From the NCBI GenBank assembly GCA_013287505.1, contig JABDDR010000001.1:81931-130516 (forward strand): a DNA stretch of 48,586 nt, in the 5' to 3' direction. The position numbers and the translations under genes are program-made. Every line of letters starts with the position of its first letter. The stretch's first letter is position 1. Under the pieces are notes generated by a model, which did not search any database, was not told the origin of the DNA, and saw nothing but the letters and a program-made list of their open reading frames with translations. Shown piece after piece: positions 19,605-27,852 of this stretch. The DNA comes from Gammaproteobacteria bacterium. Lineage in GTDB: Bacteria > Pseudomonadota > Gammaproteobacteria > Coxiellales > Coxiellaceae.

Positions 19605-20672
19605 ATGTTTTCTGAGGTGCAAAAACTCGCAGAAAAAGCAGGACAAGCGCCAGGAACAGCAATTTATACAGGCGATCAAAAAAATAAAGCAAGCGTTATC
19701 ACTGTCGCCACATTTGATGCAAATAATTGTAATGTGGTGACTGGTGCTGATATCAGCAAACTATTACCAGAACAAAATGCAACAGAGAACAGATGGATTA
19801 ATGTTGTCGGATTATCTGATGTCAATACCATCAAAACATTAGCTGATTTATTTAAGATTCATCCCCTCACTGTCGAAGATATTTTAAATGTCGAGCAGCG
19901 TCCTAAAGTAGAAGAGTTTGAAAACTACTTATTCGTGACTTTAAAAATTTTGCATTGGCGTACTGAAGTGTCGAATTTTTCCGTTGAACAAATGAGCATT
20001 GTGCTGGGAAAAAATTTTATTATTTCATTTTTAGAATCTAATACGAACATTTTTGATTCCATTTTAGTTAAATTACAAACAACGGGTAGTCAACGATTAC
20101 GACAACAGAGCACGGATTATTTGGCGTATCGATTAATTGATGCGATCGTCGATAGTTATTTTTTGGTGCTTGAAAATTTAGGCGATCAAATTGAGAAAGT
20201 GGAAGAGCGTATTATTGCATCACCGACACCACAAAATGCACGCACAATTTATCGATTAAAGCGCGATGCATTGATATTACGCAAAGCCGTTTGGCCCATG
20301 CGTGAAGCTGTGAGTCATTTGCTTTATGCGGAAGAAATGCTGATCACAAAATTTACCCGCGTTTATTTGCGCGATGTCTATGATCACACCATGCAAGCCA
20401 TCGACACCATAGAAACGTTTCGCGATATGCTGTCCAGCATGGTTGATATGTATTTATCAAGCCTCACCATTCGCATGAATGAGATCATGAAAACATTAAC
20501 GATCATTACCACTATTTTTATTCCAATTACAGCACTCGCCAGTATTTACGGTATGAATTTGTTGAATATTCCGCTGATGAAATCACAATGGGGATTTCGC
20601 ACTGTTGCGGCGATGATGGTGGCGAGTGTGGCGTTCATGGTAATGTATTTTCGCAAAAAGAAATGGATTTGA
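19605..20672 (+). CDS. corA: CorA family Mg2+/Co2+ transporter
   Basis: C-terminal two TM with YGMN motif (ITALASIYGMNLLNIPLM); KIHPLTVEDILNVEQRPKVEEF. Confidence 0.95.
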   Translation: MFSEVQKLAEKAGQAPGTAIYTGDQKNKASVITVATFDANNCNVVTGADISKLLPEQNATENRWINVVGLSDVNTIKTLADLFKIHPLTVEDILNVEQRPKVEEFENYLFVTLKILHWRTEVSNFSVEQMSIVLGKNFIISFLESNTNIFDSILVKLQTTGSQRLRQQSTDYLAYRLIDAIVDSYFLVLENLGDQIEKVEERIIASPTPQNARTIYRLKRDALILRKAVWPMREAVSHLLYAEEMLITKFTRVYLRDVYDHTMQAIDTIETFRDMLSSMVDMYLSSLTIRMNEIMKTLTIITTIFIPITALASIYGMNLLNIPLMKSQWGFRTVAAMMVASVAFMVMYFRKKKWI

Positions 20673-20710
20673 CATTTAACAGATCAAATCCTAATGATCA
20701 GGCACGTGCA

Positions 20711-21169
20711 TTATTCACCTTCCTTGATTAATTCTGAAAACCACGCAGTAACTGTTTCTTCGCCCAAATGATCATAGGCATACGATAAATTTCGCGTAAA
20801 TTCTGTTTTAAAAAGTATAGGATCATATTTTTCAGTATATTTTTCCGCATCGCTTCTTGGCGCATGATGCATAAATCGACCAAAATACCGCTCACAAAAA
20901 TCTGCGTAGTCTTTCGTAAATATTAAAAATGTGTGCCACATATCATCAATTTCACGCATTTCTGGATACATGCTACAAACAAATTGCAAGGATTCATCAT
21001 TCGGATTGTTTTTTCTATCCGTTTCATGTTTTTGGCATAGCCATAAATATTTCTTAACATGATAAAATGCATCATCTGCTGACAATTTATTATTAGGGAA
21101 GTCTTTTTCATAGCGTTTAAGAATGGCGGCATTTTTATACTGCATGATTTCACTGAGCGTTGATAACAT
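20711..21169 (-). CDS. Small protein resembling bacterial glycine-rich-domain-containing (GRDP-like) proteins; function unknown
   Basis: Motif DDMWHTFLIFTKDYADFCERYFGRFMHHAP; start placed at internal Met (21169) preceded by GGAGA SD; downstream of the Cys-rich peptide ORF. Confidence 0.65.
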   Translation of the reverse strand: MLSTLSEIMQYKNAAILKRYEKDFPNNKLSADDAFYHVKKYLWLCQKHETDRKNNPNDESLQFVCSMYPEMREIDDMWHTFLIFTKDYADFCERYFGRFMHHAPRSDAEKYTEKYDPILFKTEFTRNLSYAYDHLGEETVTAWFSELIKEGE

Positions 21170-21195
21170 AAATGTCTCCGTAAATAATCTGTAGC

Positions 21196-21330
21196 TTAAC
21201 AAGTCGGTGGTGGTGGACAGCTGCAACAAGGGGTTGGCGGACAACCGCAACGCGCCGCATAATTTGCAATACCACTTTCAATTTTTACCATCTTCATTAC
21301 TGCGATTTTTTCAATAAATGACTCTTTCAT
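21196..21330 (-). CDS. 44-aa Cys/Pro-rich peptide (MKESFIEKIAVMKMVKIESGIANYAARCGCPPTPCCSCPPPPTC); candidate modified-peptide precursor or metal/redox peptide
   Basis: ATG preceded by AAAAGGGAATTTTT (SD-like); leader-like N-terminus and six Cys among the last 17 residues; same strand and 26 bp upstream of the GRDP-like gene; below the ORF-track size cutoff. Confidence 0.75.
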   Translation of the reverse strand: MKESFIEKIAVMKMVKIESGIANYAARCGCPPTPCCSCPPPPTC

Positions 21331-21456
21331 AAAAATTCCCTTTTAGTTATAAATAAAGTGTTAATAAAACACTGTGTCAGATTATCTAAAAACACGGTGA
21401 CAATAAAATCGATTAATATTATGATTTCGATAAGTTATTCTTATTGGTGCGTATAG

Positions 21457-22356
21457 ATGAACATTCGGGATTTAGAGTATTTACTCAGCGTTGCGGAGTT
21501 AGGACATTTTGGAAAAGCAGCAGATGCGTGTTTTGTAAGCCAACCCGCATTGAGTATGCAAATTAAAAAGCTTGAAGAAAATTTAGGCGTGAAATTATTA
21601 GAGCGGACTCATAAATCTGTTTTGCTGACTGATCATGGCGTTAAAATTGCTAAACAAGCAAGACAGATTTTAGATTTAACAAAAGATATCAAAGACGTCG
21701 CAAAGTCTGCAAAGGATCCTTTCGGTGGCGAAATTAGAATTGGCATTTTTCCCACATTAGCACCGTATTTTCTGCCGGTGATTATTCCTAAATTATCAAA
21801 AACCTATCCAAAACTATCGTTTTATTTGATTGAAGAAAAAACAGCTACGCTTATTGAGCAATTACAAAACGGGAAATTAGATGCCGCATTTTTAGCCTTT
21901 CCGGTGATAGAAAAAAACTTCAGAAGTGCTTTATTATTTGAAGAAGAATTTTTGTTGGCAACACCCAAAAAACATCCACTCGCAAAATTAAAATATGTCG
22001 GTCAAAACGATCTGAAAAATGAGGAATTATTGTTACTCAATGAAGGGCATTGTATGCGTGATCAGGCGCTTGCTGTTTGTAATCGAATAAAGATCCATGA
22101 AAATCAAAATTTTCGCGCAACCAGTTTAGAAACATTAAGGCACATGATCTCAGCAGGCGTTGGTATTACGCTCATGCCAAAATTAGCCTGCACCGAAAGC
22201 ACGACTATTTCATACATTCCTTTTAGTACACCAAAATCAATTCGATCAATAGGGCTATTTTGGAGGGTTTCATTGGCAAAACAAGTGCTGCTTAAACATA
22301 TAGTCAATGAAATTAAATTAATTTTTAAAGATCGTGAAGCGTCAGTTAAAAACTAA
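21457..22356 (+). CDS. oxyR: OxyR-like LysR-family regulator
   Basis: MNIRDLEYLLSVAELGHFGKAADACFVSQPALSMQIKKLEENLG HTH; GHCMRDQALAVC retains the two-Cys redox segment of OxyR. Confidence 0.9.
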   Translation: MNIRDLEYLLSVAELGHFGKAADACFVSQPALSMQIKKLEENLGVKLLERTHKSVLLTDHGVKIAKQARQILDLTKDIKDVAKSAKDPFGGEIRIGIFPTLAPYFLPVIIPKLSKTYPKLSFYLIEEKTATLIEQLQNGKLDAAFLAFPVIEKNFRSALLFEEEFLLATPKKHPLAKLKYVGQNDLKNEELLLLNEGHCMRDQALAVCNRIKIHENQNFRATSLETLRHMISAGVGITLMPKLACTESTTISYIPFSTPKSIRSIGLFWRVSLAKQVLLKHIVNEIKLIFKDREASVKN

Positions 22357-22485
22357 AATCAACGTTATATTGAGAATTGCAAATATTTACACAATTATCT
22401 TAATTGGCACTCATCTAACCACAGCACAATCTAGTGAATCATTTCAGAAGCGTCAACGCCAGTTGGCGCGAAATTCGAGCTCAAT

Positions 22486-22558
22486 AAACCACGCAACCGC
22501 TTGCTGCAAACAAACCACGCAACCGCTTGCTGTAAACAAACCACGCAACCGCTTGCTT
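22486..22558. repeat. Tandem repeat, about 26-bp period, three copies
   Basis: Three copies of aaaccacgcaaccgcttgct spaced 26 bp apart. Confidence 0.95.
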
Positions 22559-22673
22559 TTTGTTATGGTTTAGGGTAGCACTCTCGGGGACGCCGCAAGT
22601 ACATCCATGTAGGCTAAACTCGGCATCCATGCCTCGTATTCCCCTCGAGCGCTACCCGTAAACCATAACAAAC
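22556..22673. repeat. Palindromic ATGGATG-type repeat, copy B (opposite orientation to 12937-13057)
   Basis: Reverse complement matches copy A over about 88 bp with three substitutions; flanked by TTGTTATGGTTTA / TAAACCATAACAA arms. Confidence 0.95.
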
Positions 22674-22787
22674 GCTTCGCTGCATCGTCGCTCCTCTAAA
22701 ATGTTTATCCAAATTAAAGTATGAATTCTAAGAATTCCGTTGCTGCTTTTAATCAAATTAAAGCGCGAATAAATCAAAAGGCGTGAG

Positions 22788-22952
22788 CAATTGTTTGACG
22801 CAATAAAATCAGTTGATGGAAAGTTGGATCCCTATCTCTTTTGCAGCGAATAGAAACAGGATGTTTCGGGACCGGGCCATGGATGGCCCATTTCTTGAGC
22901 GGAAAAAGAGATAGGGTCCAGCTTTCCATCTCCTCAGCTGCGTCAACAATTG
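22788..22952. repeat. Long imperfect inverted repeat with GGGCCATGGATGGCCC and ACAGGATGT inner hairpins
   Basis: Arm caattgtttgacgca...cagttgatggaaagttggatccctatctctttt vs reverse complement caattgttgacgcagctgaggagatggaaagctggaccctatctctttt. Confidence 0.9.
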
Positions 22953-22985
22953 TGAACAAATGGCTATATAAATAAATTCGCATCC

Positions 22986-23495
22986 TTATTCACCATCCCA
23001 AAAAAACAATTTCACACTATTGCATTCCGGTAATTTTATATTTTCAACATACCGCAACGGCAATGCGCGCTGCTGAAATGCAATAATCACCGCGTGTTTT
23101 ATTTTAGATTGAGAGAAATAAGCAGATATGATATGCTGCGCAGTTGTAAAAGATAAATCACCTTCTTCAATCACATCCAGCATATCTGCTTTTAGATGAT
23201 ATTTTTCTGCGAGTATTGGCCCAACATGCGAGTAATGTGAATCATATTCATAAGAAGTATGCGTAAATACAATCATATCGGCTTGTTGCAGTAATGGTAA
23301 TAATTTTTCATTATCACGCATCATCATTTCCAATAATTCTAAAAATGTATAACCACTGTTTTGCGTCAAAATTGTTTGATCTAAATAGGTTTTTGTAAAT
23401 CGCTGCATATCTTCAAAGTAAGCGAAATAATCTTTATTGGGTTTTTTAAAAAATGGGTCTGGGTAAGTTGCGGTTAATTGAGTAATAGTAAACAT
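22986..23495 (-). CDS. Thiolase-fold-like protein (half-size, apparent Cys-to-Glu replacement)
   Basis: By-eye alignment of ADMIVFTHTSYEYDSHYSHVGPILAEKYHLKADMLDVIEEGDLSFTTAQHIISAYF with the KASIII-like neighbours; start at internal Met following the upstream gene. Confidence 0.5.
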   Translation of the reverse strand: MFTITQLTATYPDPFFKKPNKDYFAYFEDMQRFTKTYLDQTILTQNSGYTFLELLEMMMRDNEKLLPLLQQADMIVFTHTSYEYDSHYSHVGPILAEKYHLKADMLDVIEEGDLSFTTAQHIISAYFSQSKIKHAVIIAFQQRALPLRYVENIKLPECNSVKLFFWDGE

Positions 23496-23499
23496 AGGG

Positions 23500-24438
23500 T
23501 TAATACCTAAAGAGTGCGGCAGATAAATAAAACCCCATTCCACACCCCGCCATCACATAATAATCGCCTTTTTTTAAACGATTTTCTAATAATGCCGATT
23601 GCAAGTTAATCATATGATCAGAACAAAATGCATGCCCTATTTTTGAAATATTGCCTAAAAAAATTTTTTCTAACGGAAAATTCAATGCGACAGAAATTTT
23701 TTTCCATGTTGGATAGTTGACATTATGCGGCAATATTAATGTAATTTTTTTTAATGTTAACTTTGCCATCAAAACTACTTTATTAATCACAGTGGTAATT
23801 GATTGAATAAATAATGAATCAAACAGTTGTATTTCATTATTTGATAAATAAATGCCTTTGGCATAACCCATAATAAATTTATTTTCAACAGCCAACAGTT
23901 GATGATCATTGCCAGAAAAAGAAAATAATGCTGCAGATGCTGCATCACCAACAATAGATGATCGCGGAACAACACGAAGTTGAGGTGAAAATGCGACCTC
24001 ACCCGTCAATACAATGGCTAAATGCGAGGGGTGTTGTGCGAGCAAAACAGTTAACATCTCAAGTGCTTTAAAGTATGAAGCACATTTTTGCAACGTCATA
24101 CTAAATGATATTGTGTGCTGCAAATGAAATTTTTCTTTTAAACGGTGCAGCATTGTATCGCCATACGGTAAAATAACACCGGTAGTATGCACATAAACTA
24201 AATACTTTATGGATGACAAATCGTTGCATTGTGACACTATTTTTTGCAATGGTTTAGAAATTAATGATTCTAAATCACCTTTATCATAAATTGAAATATA
24301 CCGTAATCCGTAAATCATTTTAAAAATAGATAACATTTCCTTAGGTAAGGACGTTTGAATGACAAGATCTTCAACAGGTACTCGCAAATCAGGTATAAAT
24401 GTTTCAAATGCATTAATGGATATCACAAAGTAACCCAT
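23500..24438 (-). CDS. KASIII-like 3-oxoacyl-ACP synthase family protein
   Basis: Cys region MTLQKCASYFKALEM, GDAASAALF, LPHNVNYPTWKKI, KIGHAFCSDHMINLQSAL, C-terminal AGCGMGFYLSAALF. Confidence 0.8.
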   Translation of the reverse strand: MGYFVISINAFETFIPDLRVPVEDLVIQTSLPKEMLSIFKMIYGLRYISIYDKGDLESLISKPLQKIVSQCNDLSSIKYLVYVHTTGVILPYGDTMLHRLKEKFHLQHTISFSMTLQKCASYFKALEMLTVLLAQHPSHLAIVLTGEVAFSPQLRVVPRSSIVGDAASAALFSFSGNDHQLLAVENKFIMGYAKGIYLSNNEIQLFDSLFIQSITTVINKVVLMAKLTLKKITLILPHNVNYPTWKKISVALNFPLEKIFLGNISKIGHAFCSDHMINLQSALLENRLKKGDYYVMAGCGMGFYLSAALFRY

Positions 24439-25289
24439 TCTGCTGTTAAAAATGGATTATCGACTAAAATTGTATTGGGTACTTTGAATTGCAAATGGTG
24501 ATTATAAAATTCATTTATTTTTTCAATTGTATTATCATGATGCAACAATAAATCAGCCAGTTCATCGAGCAAGTAATAGTCTGTCACCGAAGTAGTTAAC
24601 ATCGGACCCCACAGATCCCAGATCAACATTTCCTGCTTATTTAATAACGCTAAATCTTGTATTAATCGATTTCGAACAGTAAATAACCCGCGATGTTGAC
24701 GCGATCCAAAGCGAACGGGGTCCGCATTTTCAAAGCGACACATGCGCCAAGCATTGGCTGCGGAAATAAAACGGGTATTGGGCACATTCATCAAATCAAA
24801 GTCAATGGATAATTTATAATGGTCAATATGTAATTGTGTCGTACGCGTATCAATTGAACGCCAACGCTGCAGCGATTCATCAAAAAATTCAACACAAAAT
24901 CCATCCAAGAAAAGTCCGGGAATAAAATAATTTACAAAACCGGAACGTAATCGCGCCGCAATGCCTCGCGATCGTAACACAGAACATAATAATAAAGACG
25001 TATCACGACAGACACCCATAATACGTTTTTCAGGCGGTCTCGTAAGCGTTAGCTCATGGTCATCAGATAGGATTGTTTGTAAAGACTTTGCAATAGTACG
25101 TAAATTTAATTCATTAAATCGTGTTTCTGCAATTGAAACAGAAAATAAGTTGATATCAGCATAATGCATAAATAAATTTTGAATTTGTAACGTCATTGCT
25201 GAAATATCATTTGAAAACGGATCATACCACTTTCCGAATTTTCCAGGATCTGAATAAATGCTCTGCTCTAAATAAAATTTATTTTTCAT
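24423..25289 (-). CDS. Transglutaminase-like superfamily protein with Cys retained and catalytic His apparently lost
   Basis: GVCRDTSLLLCSVLRSRGIAARLRSGFVNYFIPGLFLDGFCVEFFDESLQRWRSIDTR and LALLNKQEMLIWDLWG match the TG-like family pattern. Confidence 0.8.
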   Translation of the reverse strand: MKNKFYLEQSIYSDPGKFGKWYDPFSNDISAMTLQIQNLFMHYADINLFSVSIAETRFNELNLRTIAKSLQTILSDDHELTLTRPPEKRIMGVCRDTSLLLCSVLRSRGIAARLRSGFVNYFIPGLFLDGFCVEFFDESLQRWRSIDTRTTQLHIDHYKLSIDFDLMNVPNTRFISAANAWRMCRFENADPVRFGSRQHRGLFTVRNRLIQDLALLNKQEMLIWDLWGPMLTTSVTDYYLLDELADLLLHHDNTIEKINEFYNHHLQFKVPNTILVDNPFLTAEWVTL

Positions 25290-26833
25290 ATATTCGCCTT
25301 GTTAATTAGAAATTGATAATCTATTTTTCCATTTGATAATTTGGGTATTGAATCTAATTGGATGGTCAGTAATGGCACAGCGTATTCTGGTAAAAACATA
25401 TATAATTTTTTTTTAAATAGCGATAAATCAATTTTATGCGGTGAAAATAAAACTAACGAATCAATCAATCTATTGACATCATATTTAGGTACTACATAAA
25501 TTTCTAACATATTAAGAACACAACGCAGAACTGATTCCACTTCATTTTTTTCAATGCGATATCCTTTTACCTGCCATTGATCATCATTTCTACCTAAAAA
25601 CAAATAACCAAAGTTTGGGTGACAAGAAACTCGATCGCCTGTGTAATAGGACATTTTTTTTGTAAATGGATCATAGGTAAATCTAGATGAATTATCACTG
25701 CTAGCATTTATATAACCTGTAGAAACTTGTTTTCCTGAAATAACTAATTCATCATTGTCTGTAATAGATATTTTTGTGCCTAAAAAAGATTTACCGATCG
25801 GCAATATTGTTAACATACTATAATCAATATTCTTTTGATAAACATAATAAGTACAACATACGGTTGCTTCTGTGGGACCATATAAATTAACAATTAATGA
25901 AGTGGGCGCAATTAATTCCCATTCTTTAGCGTAGACGACAGGAAAAGACTCACCACATACCATCGTCTGCTTTAAAGAATTTAAAATGCATTTATAAAAT
26001 TGGCATTGCCCTATAAGCATCGGTATTGATGACGGTACTAAAATACACTGTGTAATTTTATGTTGATAAATAAAACGTGCTGCGCTCATCTCATATTTTT
26101 CATCATATACGTATAATGTCGCACCTACTGTTAAACAGATAATAATTTCATGAATAGAAATATCAAATGCAATATCTGACAACTGAATAAATCGATCAGA
26201 TGCTGAAAATATAAATAGAGATGTTATCGAATCAACATAGGTATTGAGATTAGCGTATGAAATGGGAACGCCTTTTGGAAAACCCGTTGAACCCGATGTA
26301 AAAAATAGATAAGCAGTGTCTTGTTTTTTATTAAAATCATAAAAAAAATCATAGTTAAATTCGCAATCAGACAAATCATCTGATAATTCACCAATATAAT
26401 GTATGATATTATTAGCATTATATTTTTTAAACTGCATATATAATTGATAGTCTGAAAATAATATATGTACATTAGAAATACATGAAACAATATTATATAA
26501 AATATCACTATCCATATCGCCAATATAAATAAACGATGTATTTAATTTTTTTAATATCATTTTGCTTTTTTCAATACCTTTATTTACATTCAGTGGGGTA
26601 TAAATAGTATTAGAAAAAAAGCAAGCGAGCATTCCGATGTAAAATTTTATTGTTTTTCTTGATAAAATGACACAGAAGTTTTTTTCGTTCCGAAATAATA
26701 AAAACTTTTTTGATAGATGAAATGACCATTGTAAAATTTCAGCGTAACTGTATCCAATATTATCTATAATAATCGCTTTTTTATTTTTAAAATTCTGTGA
26801 TATGGATATTATTTTTTTAAAGAAATCGTTCAT
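25286..26833 (-). CDS. NRPS-like stand-alone adenylation enzyme (amino-acid-activating type)
   Basis: A3 LFFTSGSTGFPKG, A4 FDISIHEI, A5 NLYGPTEATVCC, A7 YYTGDRV, A10 PKLSNGKIDY. Confidence 0.9.
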   Translation of the reverse strand: MNDFFKKIISISQNFKNKKAIIIDNIGYSYAEILQWSFHLSKKFLLFRNEKNFCVILSRKTIKFYIGMLACFFSNTIYTPLNVNKGIEKSKMILKKLNTSFIYIGDMDSDILYNIVSCISNVHILFSDYQLYMQFKKYNANNIIHYIGELSDDLSDCEFNYDFFYDFNKKQDTAYLFFTSGSTGFPKGVPISYANLNTYVDSITSLFIFSASDRFIQLSDIAFDISIHEIIICLTVGATLYVYDEKYEMSAARFIYQHKITQCILVPSSIPMLIGQCQFYKCILNSLKQTMVCGESFPVVYAKEWELIAPTSLIVNLYGPTEATVCCTYYVYQKNIDYSMLTILPIGKSFLGTKISITDNDELVISGKQVSTGYINASSDNSSRFTYDPFTKKMSYYTGDRVSCHPNFGYLFLGRNDDQWQVKGYRIEKNEVESVLRCVLNMLEIYVVPKYDVNRLIDSLVLFSPHKIDLSLFKKKLYMFLPEYAVPLLTIQLDSIPKLSNGKIDYQFLINKANI

Positions 26834-26863
26834 TTACAGCTCACTTGTAGGCTTATTTTATTT

Positions 26864-26910
26864 GTTTATGCATGATATGACTGCGGGGAAGACTGATCTG
26901 CTCGTGGGTT
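26864..26910. promoter_or_regulatory. Direct repeat copy 1 (47 bp) in leader of the 25286-26833 gene
   Basis: gttYatgcatgatatgactgcggg....gatctgctcgtgggtt; 4 mismatches to 33664-33710, same orientation. Confidence 0.7.
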
Positions 26911-26934
26911 CGCTTCCTTGACTATTGCTTGGTA

Positions 26935-27852
26935 CTAAAACTGAAAAAGCATAGCGGCAAAAGTAGCGCCTAAGCCCATCGTTACTAGCAAATAGTAATC
27001 ACCGGATACAATGCGTCCTTCTTTAATACCATCTTTTAAATTAATAAATGGATCAGAGCCAAAACAATGTGCAGTTTTTGGAACATTATCTAAATACACC
27101 TTGTCATCGTTTAACGATAAAGCATGCATAATTTGTTTCCAGGACAATAAATTAACGTTATGTGGAAAAATGCATTTGATATCACCTAACTTCAAATTAT
27201 TTTTTTTGATTATTGTTAGAATCGTATTGACGTAAACAGATTGAAAGGCAAGTTTTTCATTCGTGTCACCCCAAAGTCCTTTAGCAAACTGACCTAATGA
27301 TTTCATATAACAATCAATAAATTGGTGATGCAAACCTTCTTTTTTCAATAAAATGGCTGTTGATGCATCTCCCATAATGGTTGCACCTGGAATCACTGTT
27401 AACATTTTTGTAAAGGTGCTATCAGCTGTAAGTAATAGAATACTGTCTTCATTTGATAATGTTTGAAATAATTTTTTAGATAGTGACATCTGATGAAATG
27501 TGCCAGCACATTTATAAACGCTTGAGCCAAAACAAAGTGCGTTATTGAACGAAAACTGGTGTGTAATCTCATGTAATACACTCGTGTTAAAGGGTGTGCA
27601 ATAATCAGCTGTGTGTGCAAAAAAAACATATTTTACTTTACAGCAATCTACAACAAACTCGTTCATCATTTTTTCAATCACAGTGTTGAGTTGTTTTTGA
27701 GTATGAGATTTAAAATCACGTGGAATTAACTTTAATCCCATCATTTTTTCAAATACATGAGATTCAGTTGCCGTCATTTCACCATCAAGCATCAACTCAT
27801 TGACTGTTTTTTTATTATCGGCTATGTAATAACTGATATGACTTATATACAT
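26935..27852 (-). CDS. KASIII-like 3-oxoacyl-ACP synthase family protein
   Basis: GSSVYKCAGTFHQMSL (Cys), GATIMGDASTAILL, FPHNVNLLSWKQI (His), KTAHCFGSDPFINL, C-terminal MGLGATFAAMLF. Confidence 0.85.
   Translation of the reverse strand: MYISHISYYIADNKKTVNELMLDGEMTATESHVFEKMMGLKLIPRDFKSHTQKQLNTVIEKMMNEFVVDCCKVKYVFFAHTADYCTPFNTSVLHEITHQFSFNNALCFGSSVYKCAGTFHQMSLSKKLFQTLSNEDSILLLTADSTFTKMLTVIPGATIMGDASTAILLKKEGLHHQFIDCYMKSLGQFAKGLWGDTNEKLAFQSVYVNTILTIIKKNNLKLGDIKCIFPHNVNLLSWKQIMHALSLNDDKVYLDNVPKTAHCFGSDPFINLKDGIKEGRIVSGDYYLLVTMGLGATFAAMLFQF

Noticed and set aside
22486-22558. Possible CRISPR array
   Set aside because: Only three units with a 26-bp period and essentially no unique spacers; no cas genes in the window.
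22334-22573. 79-aa ORF after oxyR
   Set aside because: Overlaps the oxyR end and then reads through the 26-bp tandem repeats; no domain or SD support.
22774-22983. 69-aa minus-strand ORF
   Set aside because: Lies almost entirely in the 22788-22952 inverted repeat; repeat-derived.
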